This document shows positions 25,572 through 34,828 of a stretch of DNA of 64,000 nucleotides, piece by piece. Position 1 is the stretch's first letter, and each line of letters opens with the position of its first letter. Under the pieces are notes generated by a model, which had not been told where the DNA came from, did not search any database, and saw nothing but the letters and a program-made list of their open reading frames with translations. The translations under genes and the position numbers were made by a program. This stretch comes from Mycoplasmopsis bovigenitalium (GTDB taxonomy: Bacteria > Bacillota_I > Bacilli_A > Mycoplasmatales > Metamycoplasmataceae): contig NZ_AP017902.1 in the NCBI RefSeq assembly GCF_002356075.1, positions 62,001 through 126,000 on the forward strand. The letters are read 5' to 3'.

Positions 25572-27759
25572 ATTAGATTTAATTATGTCCGAATTAAATA
25601 CAGAACAAAAAGAGGCTCTTTTATATTTTGATGGCCCTTTACGAATAATCGCTGGTGCAGGATCAGGAAAAACACGTGTTTTAACTCGTAAAATTGCTTA
25701 TCTTATCAACATTTTAGGTATTGCACCTAGCCAAATATTAGCCCTTACATTTACAAATAAAGCAGCAAATGAGATGACACAACGTATCATTCAATATACA
25801 CAAAATAATATTGAAAAATCTCAGGTTTCAACTTTTCATACTCTTTGTTCTAGAATACTTAGAAAAGAAGCTATACATCTAAATCTTGATAATGATTTTC
25901 AAATAATTGACGCTACAGACCAACGCTCAATTATTAAAAACATTTTAAAATCAATGAGTAATGGCGAGGATATTGATAATATTGACTCAAATATCAGCGA
26001 AATTTTGACATATATTTCCCTTGCAAAAAATAAATCATTAAATGAAAACGACCTAGTAAATGAATTAAATGAAGAATTTCCAGATCAATTAGAAGCTAAC
26101 AAATTAGTTGGAGTAGTATTTAGCAAATATAACAAACATTTACTTGAGCAGAATAGCCTTGATTTTGATGATTTGTTAGTAAAAGTTCATGAATTATTCT
26201 CAAACAATCCTGAAATAGCGAACTTGTGAGCTAAAAAATATTCTTACATTATGGTTGATGAATTTCAAGACACATCAAGAATTATGTATGATATTGTTAA
26301 ATTTTTGACTACCCCTTCAACACAATTGACAATTGTTGGCGACCCTGACCAAACAATTTATACTTGAAGAGGTGCGGACGTAAATTTAATTTTGAATTTT
26401 GATAAAGATTATAAAGATACAAAAACAATTATTCTAAATGAAAACTATCGTTCAACACAAAAAATTCTTGACGCAGCAAACAATTTAATAAAACACAACA
26501 AAAATCGTTTTCATAAAGATTTAATTACTAGCAATGAACAAGGTGATGATATTCAATATTCACATGCATTTAGCAATGAGGCTGAGGCGCGTTGAATAGT
26601 TCAGAACATCAATAAACTTAAAAAACAAAAAATTCAACTTAAAAACATAGCAATTTTTTATCGTTCAACTTATTATTCACGAGCAATTGAAGAAGAATTA
26701 ATCAAAGAAAACATTAATCACAAAATTTTCAATGGACTAAAATTCTATCAACGCAAAGAAGTAAAAGATGCTCTTTCATATTTAAGATTAATATATGATG
26801 GACTTGATTTAGCACTTTCACGCATAATTAACACACCTGCGCGCAAAATTGGAACTCAAACACTACTTGCGTTGGAAAAATTCGCTGAAGAAAAGAACTT
26901 AAATCTTTGAAAAACAATAAATAAATATTTAAGAGAATTACCTGTTACAAAAGAAGTCAAGAAAAATCTTGTTGATTTAATTAATGCTGTTAATTATCAT
27001 CGTGCAGCTCTAAAATCAAATAACATTCATGTAGTTCTTGAAAAGTTTCTTGCAAAAATTGGCTATTTTGACTACATAAATAATGATGTTGCTCTTAAAG
27101 GAACTGGAAAAGACAATCTTTACGAACTTATTAGGTCAATTAAAACATGAGAAGAAAATAATCCAAGTAAAACTATTAAGGACTATCTAGAATTTGTTTC
27201 TTTAGCATCTGCAACAGATGAAACAGATAATTCAACAAATTATGTAACATTAATGACTGTGCACTCGGCAAAAGGATTGGAATTTGACAATGTTTTTCTT
27301 GTTGGGATGTCAGAAAATGTTTTTCCAACAAGAAAATCATTAGAAAAACAAAGAGAAGAACACATTGAAGAAGAACGCAGGTTAGCTTATGTTGCAATTA
27401 CACGTGCTAAACATAGATTGTTTATTTCTGACTCTAGAGGAACATTAATAGGTACTCATATTGATAAAAAACCTTCAAGATTTATAAAAGAAACTGGCAT
27501 TGATATAAATAAATATATCCTACAAAAAGGGTCAATTTCAACAAATCTAGATGATTTAACAAATCAAAAACAAATAAAAGAACTAAATCGATCAATGGTT
27601 ACTGGAGATATAATTTCACACACGCATTTTGGAGAAGGAACGGTTCTGGAGGTTAATGGGGATACAATAGTTGTTCTGTTTGCAGGCAGTTCTACCGAAA
27701 AAACTTTATCTAAAAATCACCCATCAATTCGTTTGTTGCGAGAAGAAATGGATAATTAA
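25561..27759 (+). CDS. pcrA: UvrD/PcrA-type ATP-dependent DNA helicase
   Basis: 732 residues. SF1A 3'-5' helicase for repair and replication. Motifs are in order: Q motif LNTEQKEAL (residue 12), Walker A GAGSGKTR (33-40), Ia ALTFTNKAANEM, II VDEFQDTS (with E replacing the more usual DEAQ/DEYQ pattern, still DExQ), III GDPDQTIYTWRGAD, IV/V TVHSAKGLEFDNVF and VI YVAITRAKHRLF. TGA codons encode Trp. SD AGGAG lies just upstream. The short C-terminal region keeps the HTHFGEGTVLEV Tudor-like segment that binds RNA polymerase in PcrA, so PcrA is the better name. Confidence 0.95.
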
Positions 27760-29348
27760 TGGAAGAAATAATCTCATTAGTTGTAGTATTATTCATACTA
27801 TTTTTGTCATTTTTGCTATTAATTTCAGGTTCAATAATGCACGTTATTAGTCTTAAATCTAATAGATTTATTGCTGTTTTTAAATTAGATAGTAATGAAA
27901 AATGAGTAATGAAGGTTAGTGAAGACGACCTTAGTTCCTCATTATCACTGAATTTTTCAACTCAAAAAGTTTCTAAAAATAAGTTTTATAAAATAAATGA
28001 TTTTTTATCTCTTTTTGACAAAAAAACTGCCTCTGAGATTGAAAAAATTATTGAAAATAATACATTTCACAAAAGATATAGTTTATCTGGCACACTAAAT
28101 CTTTCAAAAAAAGAAAAATTAATAAGGTCACTATTTTTCATTAAAAAATTAAAAAAAGACAAATTATTCATAAGAATTTATGGAAAGAATGAAGACAATT
28201 CATTCTATATATCATTAAAGCGCTATGAAGAAAGAAAGAAAAAATCGCTAAGCTATGATATTTTAACTGATCCAGTTCCCATTATTGAAGCAAATGCTAA
28301 AAATAACTTTCATTCAATTGTCTTTCCATTGAAATTAACTAATGTATCAACAACAAGTGATTCATCTCAAATTGAAAAAATTATTAAAATTTTGAATTTG
28401 GACCAATCAAAATGAATCAAACTTAGATATGGTGCATTAATCTTTCTGATTTATAAAGAAAAAATTAGCAGTTTTACCGTTAACAAAATTAAAAACAAAA
28501 TTTCTAACTATAATAATAGTTTTGAAAAAGCATTGCAATTTTCCCCTGTTATTTTTTTAAGTTCAACATATCCAAATTCATTGGAAAATTTCAATAAAAT
28601 TTATTATTTTAGTCTAAATAAGTTATCTAAACCAAATCAACAATCGTGTTTTCTAATTAACATAGATAATTTAGATATAGAACAACAAAATTTTTCAATA
28701 AAAATTGAAGATTTCAACAACAAAATTAAGTCATCAAGTTTTATTAATGAGTTTTCACATATTAAAAAACTAAAAAATGATAGTTCATCTTCAAGCTCCT
28801 CAATAGTCTTAGGCAAGGTTGCTGGTATCGATTCGGATGATTTAAATTTGATATTGAATTTTGATTTTTACAAATCAGAGTTTTTTCATAAGATTAACCT
28901 ATTTCAATATAGTTTGCATGATAAAAGTAAAAAAATATTATTGCATACAACTGAATATAATTTATGAAAATATAATAAAGAATACGATTTTGATAATGTA
29001 CTTTTCATTATTAGACCGCAAGCTAAATATCTTGATATTGACCTTCTTAATGATGTTTTGATAACTAATCTAAAATTAAATTTTGGAATATATGTAAATG
29101 AAATAACACCTAAATTAATTGAATTTATATTACGATCAAAAATCAAATACTTTGTTATTGCATCGAATTTAACAGAAAATATAAATGAAAAAACAGAGAA
29201 ATTTGTTCACTTGTTTAATTTTGTTTCAAATATAAGTAAGAAAACTAAACCAATTATTATTTGAGAAAACTTACCAAAAAATATTAATAAGGAACAAATA
29301 GAAAGATTAAACATAAACTATAATTACAATAACCAATACACACTTTAA
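27759..29348 (+). CDS. Membrane protein resembling a degenerate GGDEF-EAL protein
   Basis: 529 residues, not confidently assigned. A single N-terminal membrane helix (about residues 3-28) is followed by a charged cytosolic region. Residues about 167-240 resemble a GGDEF domain that has lost its catalytic motif: DILTDPVP stands where DxLTGLPN is normal, and LRYGALIFLI where RYGGDEF is normal. The last 130 residues resemble the second half of an EAL domain (VLFIIRPQAKYLDIDLL, IKYFVIASNLTENI, KPIIIWENLPKNINKEQIE), with active-site Glu and Asp positions missing. If correct, the protein can neither make nor cleave c-di-GMP. It overlaps the pcrA stop by one base and precedes degV. An alternative is a mycoplasma-specific protein with chance similarity. 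Confidence 0.6.
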
Positions 29349-29362
29349 CAAGAGGAGAAATT

Positions 29363-30241
29363 ATGAGCAAAAATATCGGAATTATTTTAGACTCTTTTTC
29401 ATGTATATCTGAAAAAGATGCTTCTTCACTAGATTTAGGATTTATACCTCTAATTGCTGAAATAGATGGCGAATCTCTATTGGATGGTGTTGATAAAGAT
29501 CGTTACGAAATGCTTGATTTGATTGCTAAGTCAAATAATTTAAAAACATCATTGCCTTTCTTGTCTACTTTCGAAAAAGTGTTTGAACAATTTTGTAAAA
29601 AATATGATTATGTTATTTTTCTGCCTATTTCTTCATTTTTATCATCAACATATAGCGCTGCGCTTAATTTTAAAGATGTTTACCCTAATTTACATGTTGT
29701 TGACACATCTTTTGTTGGTCAGCAAATGCTTGATATTGCAAAATATGCAAAAATTCACTTTGAAAAATTTCAAGATATTGACAAATTGATAAAATCAATT
29801 AAAGATATTGAATCTAGATCAGTTACATACATTATCCCAAGAGACATAAACTATGTAATTAAGGGCGGGAGAGTTAGTTCATTTAAAAAATTCTTACTAT
29901 CTGCACTTTCGAAAATTAATTTATGCCCTTATATTAAATTTGACCAAAACGGCACAAGTACTGGGGGTATTGGTCGTGGTTTAAAAGGATCATTAAAGCA
30001 AATTCTAAATAAATTAGCAGACAAAGCAGATGCGAAAACTATAGATATTCAAAATGATTATAAAATTTATAACATTAATGGTATTGATAAAGATTTCAAT
30101 AAATTATCATATGACTTTTTTGCTGAAAATAAAATTTTATTCGACGATATAAAACTCAATTCATCATGTGTTGCGATTCATACAGGTCCTGACGCACAGA
30201 GTTTTACAGTGATGCCTGATATTTTAAAAAGCATAAAATAA
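29363..30241 (+). CDS. DegV family fatty-acid-binding protein
   Basis: 292 residues. DegV/FakB-like proteins hold a fatty acid for phosphorylation by FakA. The N-terminus NIGIILDSFSCISEKDA matches the family start (I.tDS...l), then PISSFLSSTYSAA is the SS/ligand loop (about residues 86-98) and VDTSFVGQQM follows. The FIxRG-like stretch is present as IIPRDINYVIKGGRVS. The C-terminal domain ends with CVAIHTGPDAQSF, which is the H.GP.A.. motif near the ligand head group. AGGAG sits 9 nt before the ATG, and a terminator follows at once. Confidence 0.92.
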   Translation: MSKNIGIILDSFSCISEKDASSLDLGFIPLIAEIDGESLLDGVDKDRYEMLDLIAKSNNLKTSLPFLSTFEKVFEQFCKKYDYVIFLPISSFLSSTYSAALNFKDVYPNLHVVDTSFVGQQMLDIAKYAKIHFEKFQDIDKLIKSIKDIESRSVTYIIPRDINYVIKGGRVSSFKKFLLSALSKINLCPYIKFDQNGTSTGGIGRGLKGSLKQILNKLADKADAKTIDIQNDYKIYNINGIDKDFNKLSYDFFAENKILFDDIKLNSSCVAIHTGPDAQSFTVMPDILKSIK

Positions 30242-30260
30242 ACTCCGCTGGGAGTTTTTT
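30241..30260 (+). terminator. Terminator after degV
   Basis: Stem AACTCC-GCTG-GGAGTT followed by TTTT. It overlaps the degV stop codon. Confidence 0.8.
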
Positions 30261-30739
30261 TATGCCGTCTGAGAGCTAGTGTTTTGTGTTTTTTGTGATT
30301 TTTGAATAACAATTAATTTTGGTAAATCTAAAGTATCTTGCAATTTTGTGGTTAATTTATCAACTAATTTAATTTGGTCATTAATACCCAAAAATGGCAA
30401 TGAATCAATTTTGTCTATTTCATCTAATTTGCCAATGATTTCATCATATTTGATTTTAAAAATTTTTGATAATTTAATACCTTTTGCAAGATTGATTTTT
30501 TCAAATTTTCCACTTTTCAAGACTCCTTCATCAATGCTGAAAGGCAATATGTCCTTGTCATTATATCCATCTTTTAACTCCTTTACACATTCGATAAAAA
30601 ATACATATTCGCCATCTTCTGCCACTAATACAATAACATCCGACTTTAAACTACCTCCTTTTATTTTGTTTATAAAGTCGTTTTTTAATTTTATTGGCTT
30701 TAAAACCGGCAATGTAACTAACATTTCTTTATTTTCCAC
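30260..30739 (-). CDS. Hypothetical protein, possible PemK/MazF-like fold
   Basis: 159 residues from GTG at 30739. An internal ATG (residue 5) is an alternative start. There is no clear SD, and a TATAAT-like element lies almost at the start, so the message may be nearly leaderless. The N-terminal half has the pattern SDVIVLVAEDGEYVFFIEC and a middle segment KINLAKGIKLSKIFKIKYDEIIGKL, which loosely recalls the core of PemK/MazF toxins (beta barrel, then ...R..iGkL). There is no antitoxin-like gene beside it. The C-terminus is Gln/Thr/Ser rich. I do not claim toxin function; the similarity is weak. Confidence 0.6.
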   Translation of the reverse strand: MENKEMLVTLPVLKPIKLKNDFINKIKGGSLKSDVIVLVAEDGEYVFFIECVKELKDGYNDKDILPFSIDEGVLKSGKFEKINLAKGIKLSKIFKIKYDEIIGKLDEIDKIDSLPFLGINDQIKLVDKLTTKLQDTLDLPKLIVIQKSQKTQNTSSQTA

Positions 30740-30802
30740 AGTATTATGATATTTTTTTATTTATCCATATTTTGCTATTTTTTTACTTTTTAGTTATTCA
30801 CA
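30732..30802 (+). promoter_or_regulatory. Cluster of three DnaA-box-like 9-mers
   Basis: Three sequences each differ by one base from TTATCCACA, all on the plus strand: TTTTCCACA (30732-30740), TTATCCATA (30761-30769) and TTATTCACA (30794-30802). They are about 29 and 33 nt apart in an AT-rich gap. dnaA is not in this window, so this is not an obvious oriC. AT-rich DNA makes such near matches common. Confidence 0.3.
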
Positions 30803-30930
30803 AATTTGTCGTATATATTCATTTTTTAATTGAATTGGTAAATAGCTAAATGTTAATAAGTATTTTATTATTGATCTTTATAGTTTTCGGCATAAATATA
30901 TGAGTCCAAATAGTTCGCAGCACAAAATAT

Positions 30931-30956
30931 AAAAAAAATATCCCATAAGGGATATT
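30931..30956 (-). terminator. Terminator of the rpsB-tsf operon
   Basis: On the minus strand, stem AATATCCC-TTAT-GGGATATT followed by TTTTTT, just after the tsf stop. Confidence 0.85.
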
Positions 30957-30961
30957 GATTA

Positions 30962-31843
30962 TTATTGAGAAGCTTTTTGGATTTGTGCTGCTACTTCTGC
31001 AGCAAAATCGTCTTGTTGTTTTTCAATACCTTCTCCAACGCCGTAACGAATTGCTTTTAATAGTTCTAATCCGTGGTTTGCTAGGTATTTTTCGATTGAA
31101 ACGCTTTCTTCCATCATGAAGCCTTGTTTAACTAAAACAACTTCAGCTAGTTTTTTGTTTAATGAACCTTCTAGAATTGCAGTTTGGATTTTTTCAGGTT
31201 TATTTTCAAAACCGGCAGGTTTCACAAATTCAGCTTTGAATGTTTCAATTCTTTCTGTTGGTACTTCCTCAACAAAAATGAATTCAGGTTTCATTGCTGC
31301 TAAGTGCATTGCAACATTTCTTGCAACTTCATCATTTGAACCTTTTACTTTAACTAGAGCAGCGATTTGGCCATTAACGTGAGCAAAAGCTCCAATTTTT
31401 TCACCTTCTGAAGCAGTGAATACTTCAAAACGACGAATAGATAGTTTTTCACCAATTGTTGCTGTAGCATCTTCTAAAATTGTTTCAACAGTTTCGTTGC
31501 CGTCTTTAGTTTGCATAAATTCTTCAAGAGAAGCTGCATTTGAATTTAACAAAATTGTTGTAAATCTTTGAACTAATTTTTTAAAGTCTTCATTTTGAGC
31601 AACGAAATCAGTTTCAGAGTTAACTTCTAGCATCACTGCTTTATTGTCTTTTTGAGCAATTGAAACTAGTCCTTCAGCAGAAACACGACCAGCTTTTTTA
31701 GCAGCTTTTATTTTACCATTGCTTTTTAGTCAAGTAATTGCTTTTTCAACGTCTCAGTCTGAAGCTTCTAGAGCTTTTTTAACGTCAATCATTCCACCAC
31801 CAGTGCGTTCACGCACTGTTTTAATAAGAGCTAATTGATTCAT
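30962..31843 (-). CDS. tsf: Translation elongation factor Ts
   Basis: 293 residues. Nucleotide exchange factor for EF-Tu. The N-terminal UBA-like domain has VRERTGGGMIDVKKALEAS, and the core motif MLEVNSETDFVAQNEDFKKL (residues about 70-89) contains the conserved TDFVA that inserts into EF-Tu. Two Trp (DWDVEKAITW) use TGA. It begins 2 nt after the rpsB stop, with a GGAG ribosome site inside the end of rpsB. Length is normal. Confidence 0.97.
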
Positions 31844-31845
31844 TA

Positions 31846-32742
31846 TTATTCTCCTTTTTCTTCAGATTTTGAAGTTTCTTTTACTGTTTCTTCAGTTCTT
31901 TTTGTGAATGGTCTTTCGTATCTTTTTACGAATTGTTTTTGGTCTGATTCAAATTTAGGTAATTCAACTTCTGAGTCTGGTCTGTATGCATATTTAGCTT
32001 TTCCGCCTCTTGCGGTTGTAATAGCATCAGCTAAAATTGTGATAATTAAGTTAATGCTTTTTGCAAAGTCATCGTTTGCAGGGATACCAAAATCAACTGC
32101 ATCTGGGTTTGAATTTGAGTCTAAAATTGCGATAACTTTAACACCTTTTTTACGTGCTTCTTTAACAGCAATTTCATCTTCATTAGGGTCAGCAACAATC
32201 ATGAATGTTGGTAGACCTTTCATTTTTCTAATTCCATTTAAGTTTTTTTGTAGTTTTTCTAATTGTTTTTGGAACATTAATTTTTCTTTTTTAACGTATC
32301 CCTCGAAGTTGTTTTGTGCTTTTTCTTCAAGTTCTTCCATTGTTCTAACTCTACTGAAAATTGTAGATGAGTTAGTTAAAGTTCCACCCAATCATCTATC
32401 TGTTACATAAAAACTATTTGTTCTTAGTGCGTTTTCTTTTATTGTTTCTTTAGCTTGTTTTTTTGTACCAACAAAAATGAATTGAGCACGTGGGTTTTTA
32501 GACACGAATTTGTGTAATAAATTGTAAGCAAATTCAAGTCTTTGTACTGTAACTGCTGTGTTGATTATGTGAATACCTCTTTTTAGTTGAGGGTATAGAT
32601 AATCTTTCATTTTAGGGTTTCATTGGCTTGCTTTGTGACCAAAGTAAGCACCAGCTTCTAAAAGCTTGTCTTTAGAAACGATAGGGTTTTTAACTTCTTT
32701 TTCTTCAACTTTTTTAGTTGAAACTTCTTTGTTTTCTGTCAT
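31846..32742 (-). CDS. rpsB: 30S ribosomal protein S2
   Basis: 298 residues. The core has the family blocks [44 protein letters not shown] and [23 protein letters not shown]. An N-terminal extension (about 25 residues, Lys/Glu rich) and a charged C-terminal tail ([17 protein letters not shown]) exceed the usual 230-250 residues and are probably disordered. TGA codons are Trp. It is preceded by a structured leader of about 125 nt that may control the operon, and followed by tsf. Confidence 0.97.
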
Positions 32743-32751
32743 ATATTTTTT

Positions 32752-32868
32752 TCCTTTAGTTTGTTATTCTTCCTAATACTTCTAACACCTAGCACCCTTT
32801 TCGCAAGGGCACACCCAAGTGAATCCATAATAGTGTGTTTATTTGATATCAAATTGAATTAAAAATTC
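32752..32868 (-). promoter_or_regulatory. Structured 5' leader of rpsB-tsf
   Basis: Minus strand. A TATAAT -10 at 32875-32880 places transcription start about 125 nt before the rpsB ATG. The leader holds an outer stem CACTT/AGGTG around an inner hairpin CCCTT-GCGAA-AAGGG, then GTGTTAGAAGTATTAGG. The G+C content of this patch is far above its surroundings, which supports a selected RNA structure. Autogenous control by S2 is known for rpsB leaders in other bacteria; here it is inference. Confidence 0.55.
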
Positions 32869-32905
32869 TTTTTAATTATAATGTAAAAGGCAAATTTTCA
32901 AAATT

Positions 32906-32926
32906 AAAAAACCAGCTCATTGAGCT
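32906..32926 (-). terminator. Terminator of the lon-pepO unit
   Basis: On the minus strand, short stem AGCTC-AAT-GAGCT followed by GGTTTTTTAA, 9 nt after the pepO stop. Confidence 0.6.
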
Positions 32927-32934
32927 AGAAAAAA

Positions 32935-34827
32935 TTATCAAATTTTTACGCGTTTTTCAGCGGGAATAAACATTTTATCGCCATTTTTTATTGAAAATTC
33001 TTCGATAAATTCTTCACGATTTGCGGCTTGTATGTTTGCTCTTAATTCAGCAGGTGCATGTGGATCTTGTTCAAGTAATCTCTGTGCGGTTTCTGGTTTG
33101 TATTTTGATTTTCAAACTCTTGCTCAGTTGATAAAGAAGTCTCTTGCGTTATAATCTCTTTCCATTTTAGCAGCTTCAAGAGCACAACTTAATCCTCCAG
33201 CATCAGCAATATTTTCACTAACTGTTAATGTACCATTGCACTTGCCAAAATCAGTTTCGACACCTTCAAATAATTGAATCATTTGTTTTGTTTTTTCACC
33301 AAATTTTTCGAAATCTTCTTGTGTTCATCACATTTTTAGATTTCCATTTTCATCAAAGTTGGCGCCATTGTTATCAAAAGCATGTGATATTTCATGTGCT
33401 ATCACGGCACCAATTCCACCATAATTTTCTGATGATGAGTGTTTAATGTTGTAGAAAGCTCCTTGAAGTATACCAGCTGGAAAGACAATGTGATTATACA
33501 TTGGGTGGTAGTAAGCATTAACTTGGTTTGGAGTCATTCCTCAATAATTTTTGTTAATTGGCATTTTGTATTGTGAATAATTGTATTTGGTTAAAACCTC
33601 GTTAAATTTTAATACTGATTCAATTAGAGATTCTGTTGATTTTAATTCCTTGTAATAAGGTTGAATTTCTGTTGGATAACCAATGTGCACGCCTAGTGTG
33701 CTTAATTTTTTTAGCGCTTTTTCTATTGTATTTTTAGACAATCATGTGTTTGATTCAAGTCTATTTTTGTAAATTTGAATCATGTGTTTAACCATTCGCT
33801 CAACATCTTTTTTAGCTTTGGCTCCAAGTTCTTTTTTAGCATAATAAACACCAACTGGCATACCAAAGAAGTGCAGTGCTAAATTTAGCGCGTGTTTGTT
33901 TTTGTTTTGAGCTTTAGATTGACCAGAAATAAATAGTTTATATTTTGTTGCCTTAACTCTTGTTTTTTCATCTAAATATGTTGAATATTTAAGTGCAAAT
34001 TGTAATGCCATTCAATTAATAATCAGTTCAAAATTTCCCTCATTGAATATTTTGTCAATGTTTTGGGCAAAATTGTCATCAGAAAATACAAGCTCATCGA
34101 CGGGTTTATCAATTATTTGTTTTACAATAAAATCAAAGTCAAAATTTTTAGTTGATTTAACAATTTTGTCATATTTATAAGGTTTGTAAAGTTGTGTGTA
34201 TTGAACTTTTTGCAGTGAAGTTAAAGAATATTTAGCAATTATTTCGTCAAATTTAAGTGCTTTTTTAATTATTTCATTTACTTGATCTTTGTCTTTGACG
34301 TATGCTGAAATAATGCTTTTTGCCATTGATTTAAAAACTTTTAAGAATTTTGTTTTTTGTTCTTTGTTTTCATAGTGACTTTTATCAGGCAAAATATGTC
34401 TTGCAATTCCTACATAAAGGGTTTGCAATGTTGAATCAAGAAAATCTGTTTGCACTCCAAAATCAATTGGTAAAGGATAATCTTTGTATAAAAATTCAAC
34501 ATATTTTGATTTTAGTTCTGTTAAATTTTTGATGTTTAGTATTTCGTCGATGTATTTTTGTAATGGTTTTTGGCCAAGTTCGTTTCTTTTATCAATGTCA
34601 CTTGTTAATTTATAAAAATCTGCAAAATTCTTTAAATCTGTATCAAGATTATTGTCATTTTGGTTAATTTTTAGAATTCTTTTCGCCAATCTCGCCACTA
34701 TTTTTTCATTGCGAATGTCTAATTCAGCGAATTCTCCAGTAGAAGATCTATCGCTTGGAATTTGTGTTTTTTCTAATCACTCACCATTGACCGATTTGAA
34801 TAAATTATCTTTAATTTCGTATTTCAT
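32935..34827 (-). CDS. pepO: M13 family zinc metallopeptidase (PepO/neprilysin-like)
   Basis: 630 residues. Endopeptidase cleaving short peptides. The zinc site is complete: HEISHAFD (HExxH near residue 478) and ENIADAGG (ExxxD, about 60 residues later). The upstream N-A-Y-Y/F substrate motif is present as NQVNAYYHP. No signal peptide or lipobox is visible (start MKYEIKDNLFKSVNGEWL), so it is probably cytosolic. It ends KRVKIW, the usual aromatic C-terminus. Six or more TGA codons are Trp. It starts 1 nt after the lon stop, so the two proteolysis genes probably form an operon. Confidence 0.95.
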
Positions 34828-34828
34828 A

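Noticed and set aside
30732-30802. Origin of replication
   Set aside because: dnaA and dnaN are not present, and the sites are imperfect. Kept only as a weak DnaA-box cluster.
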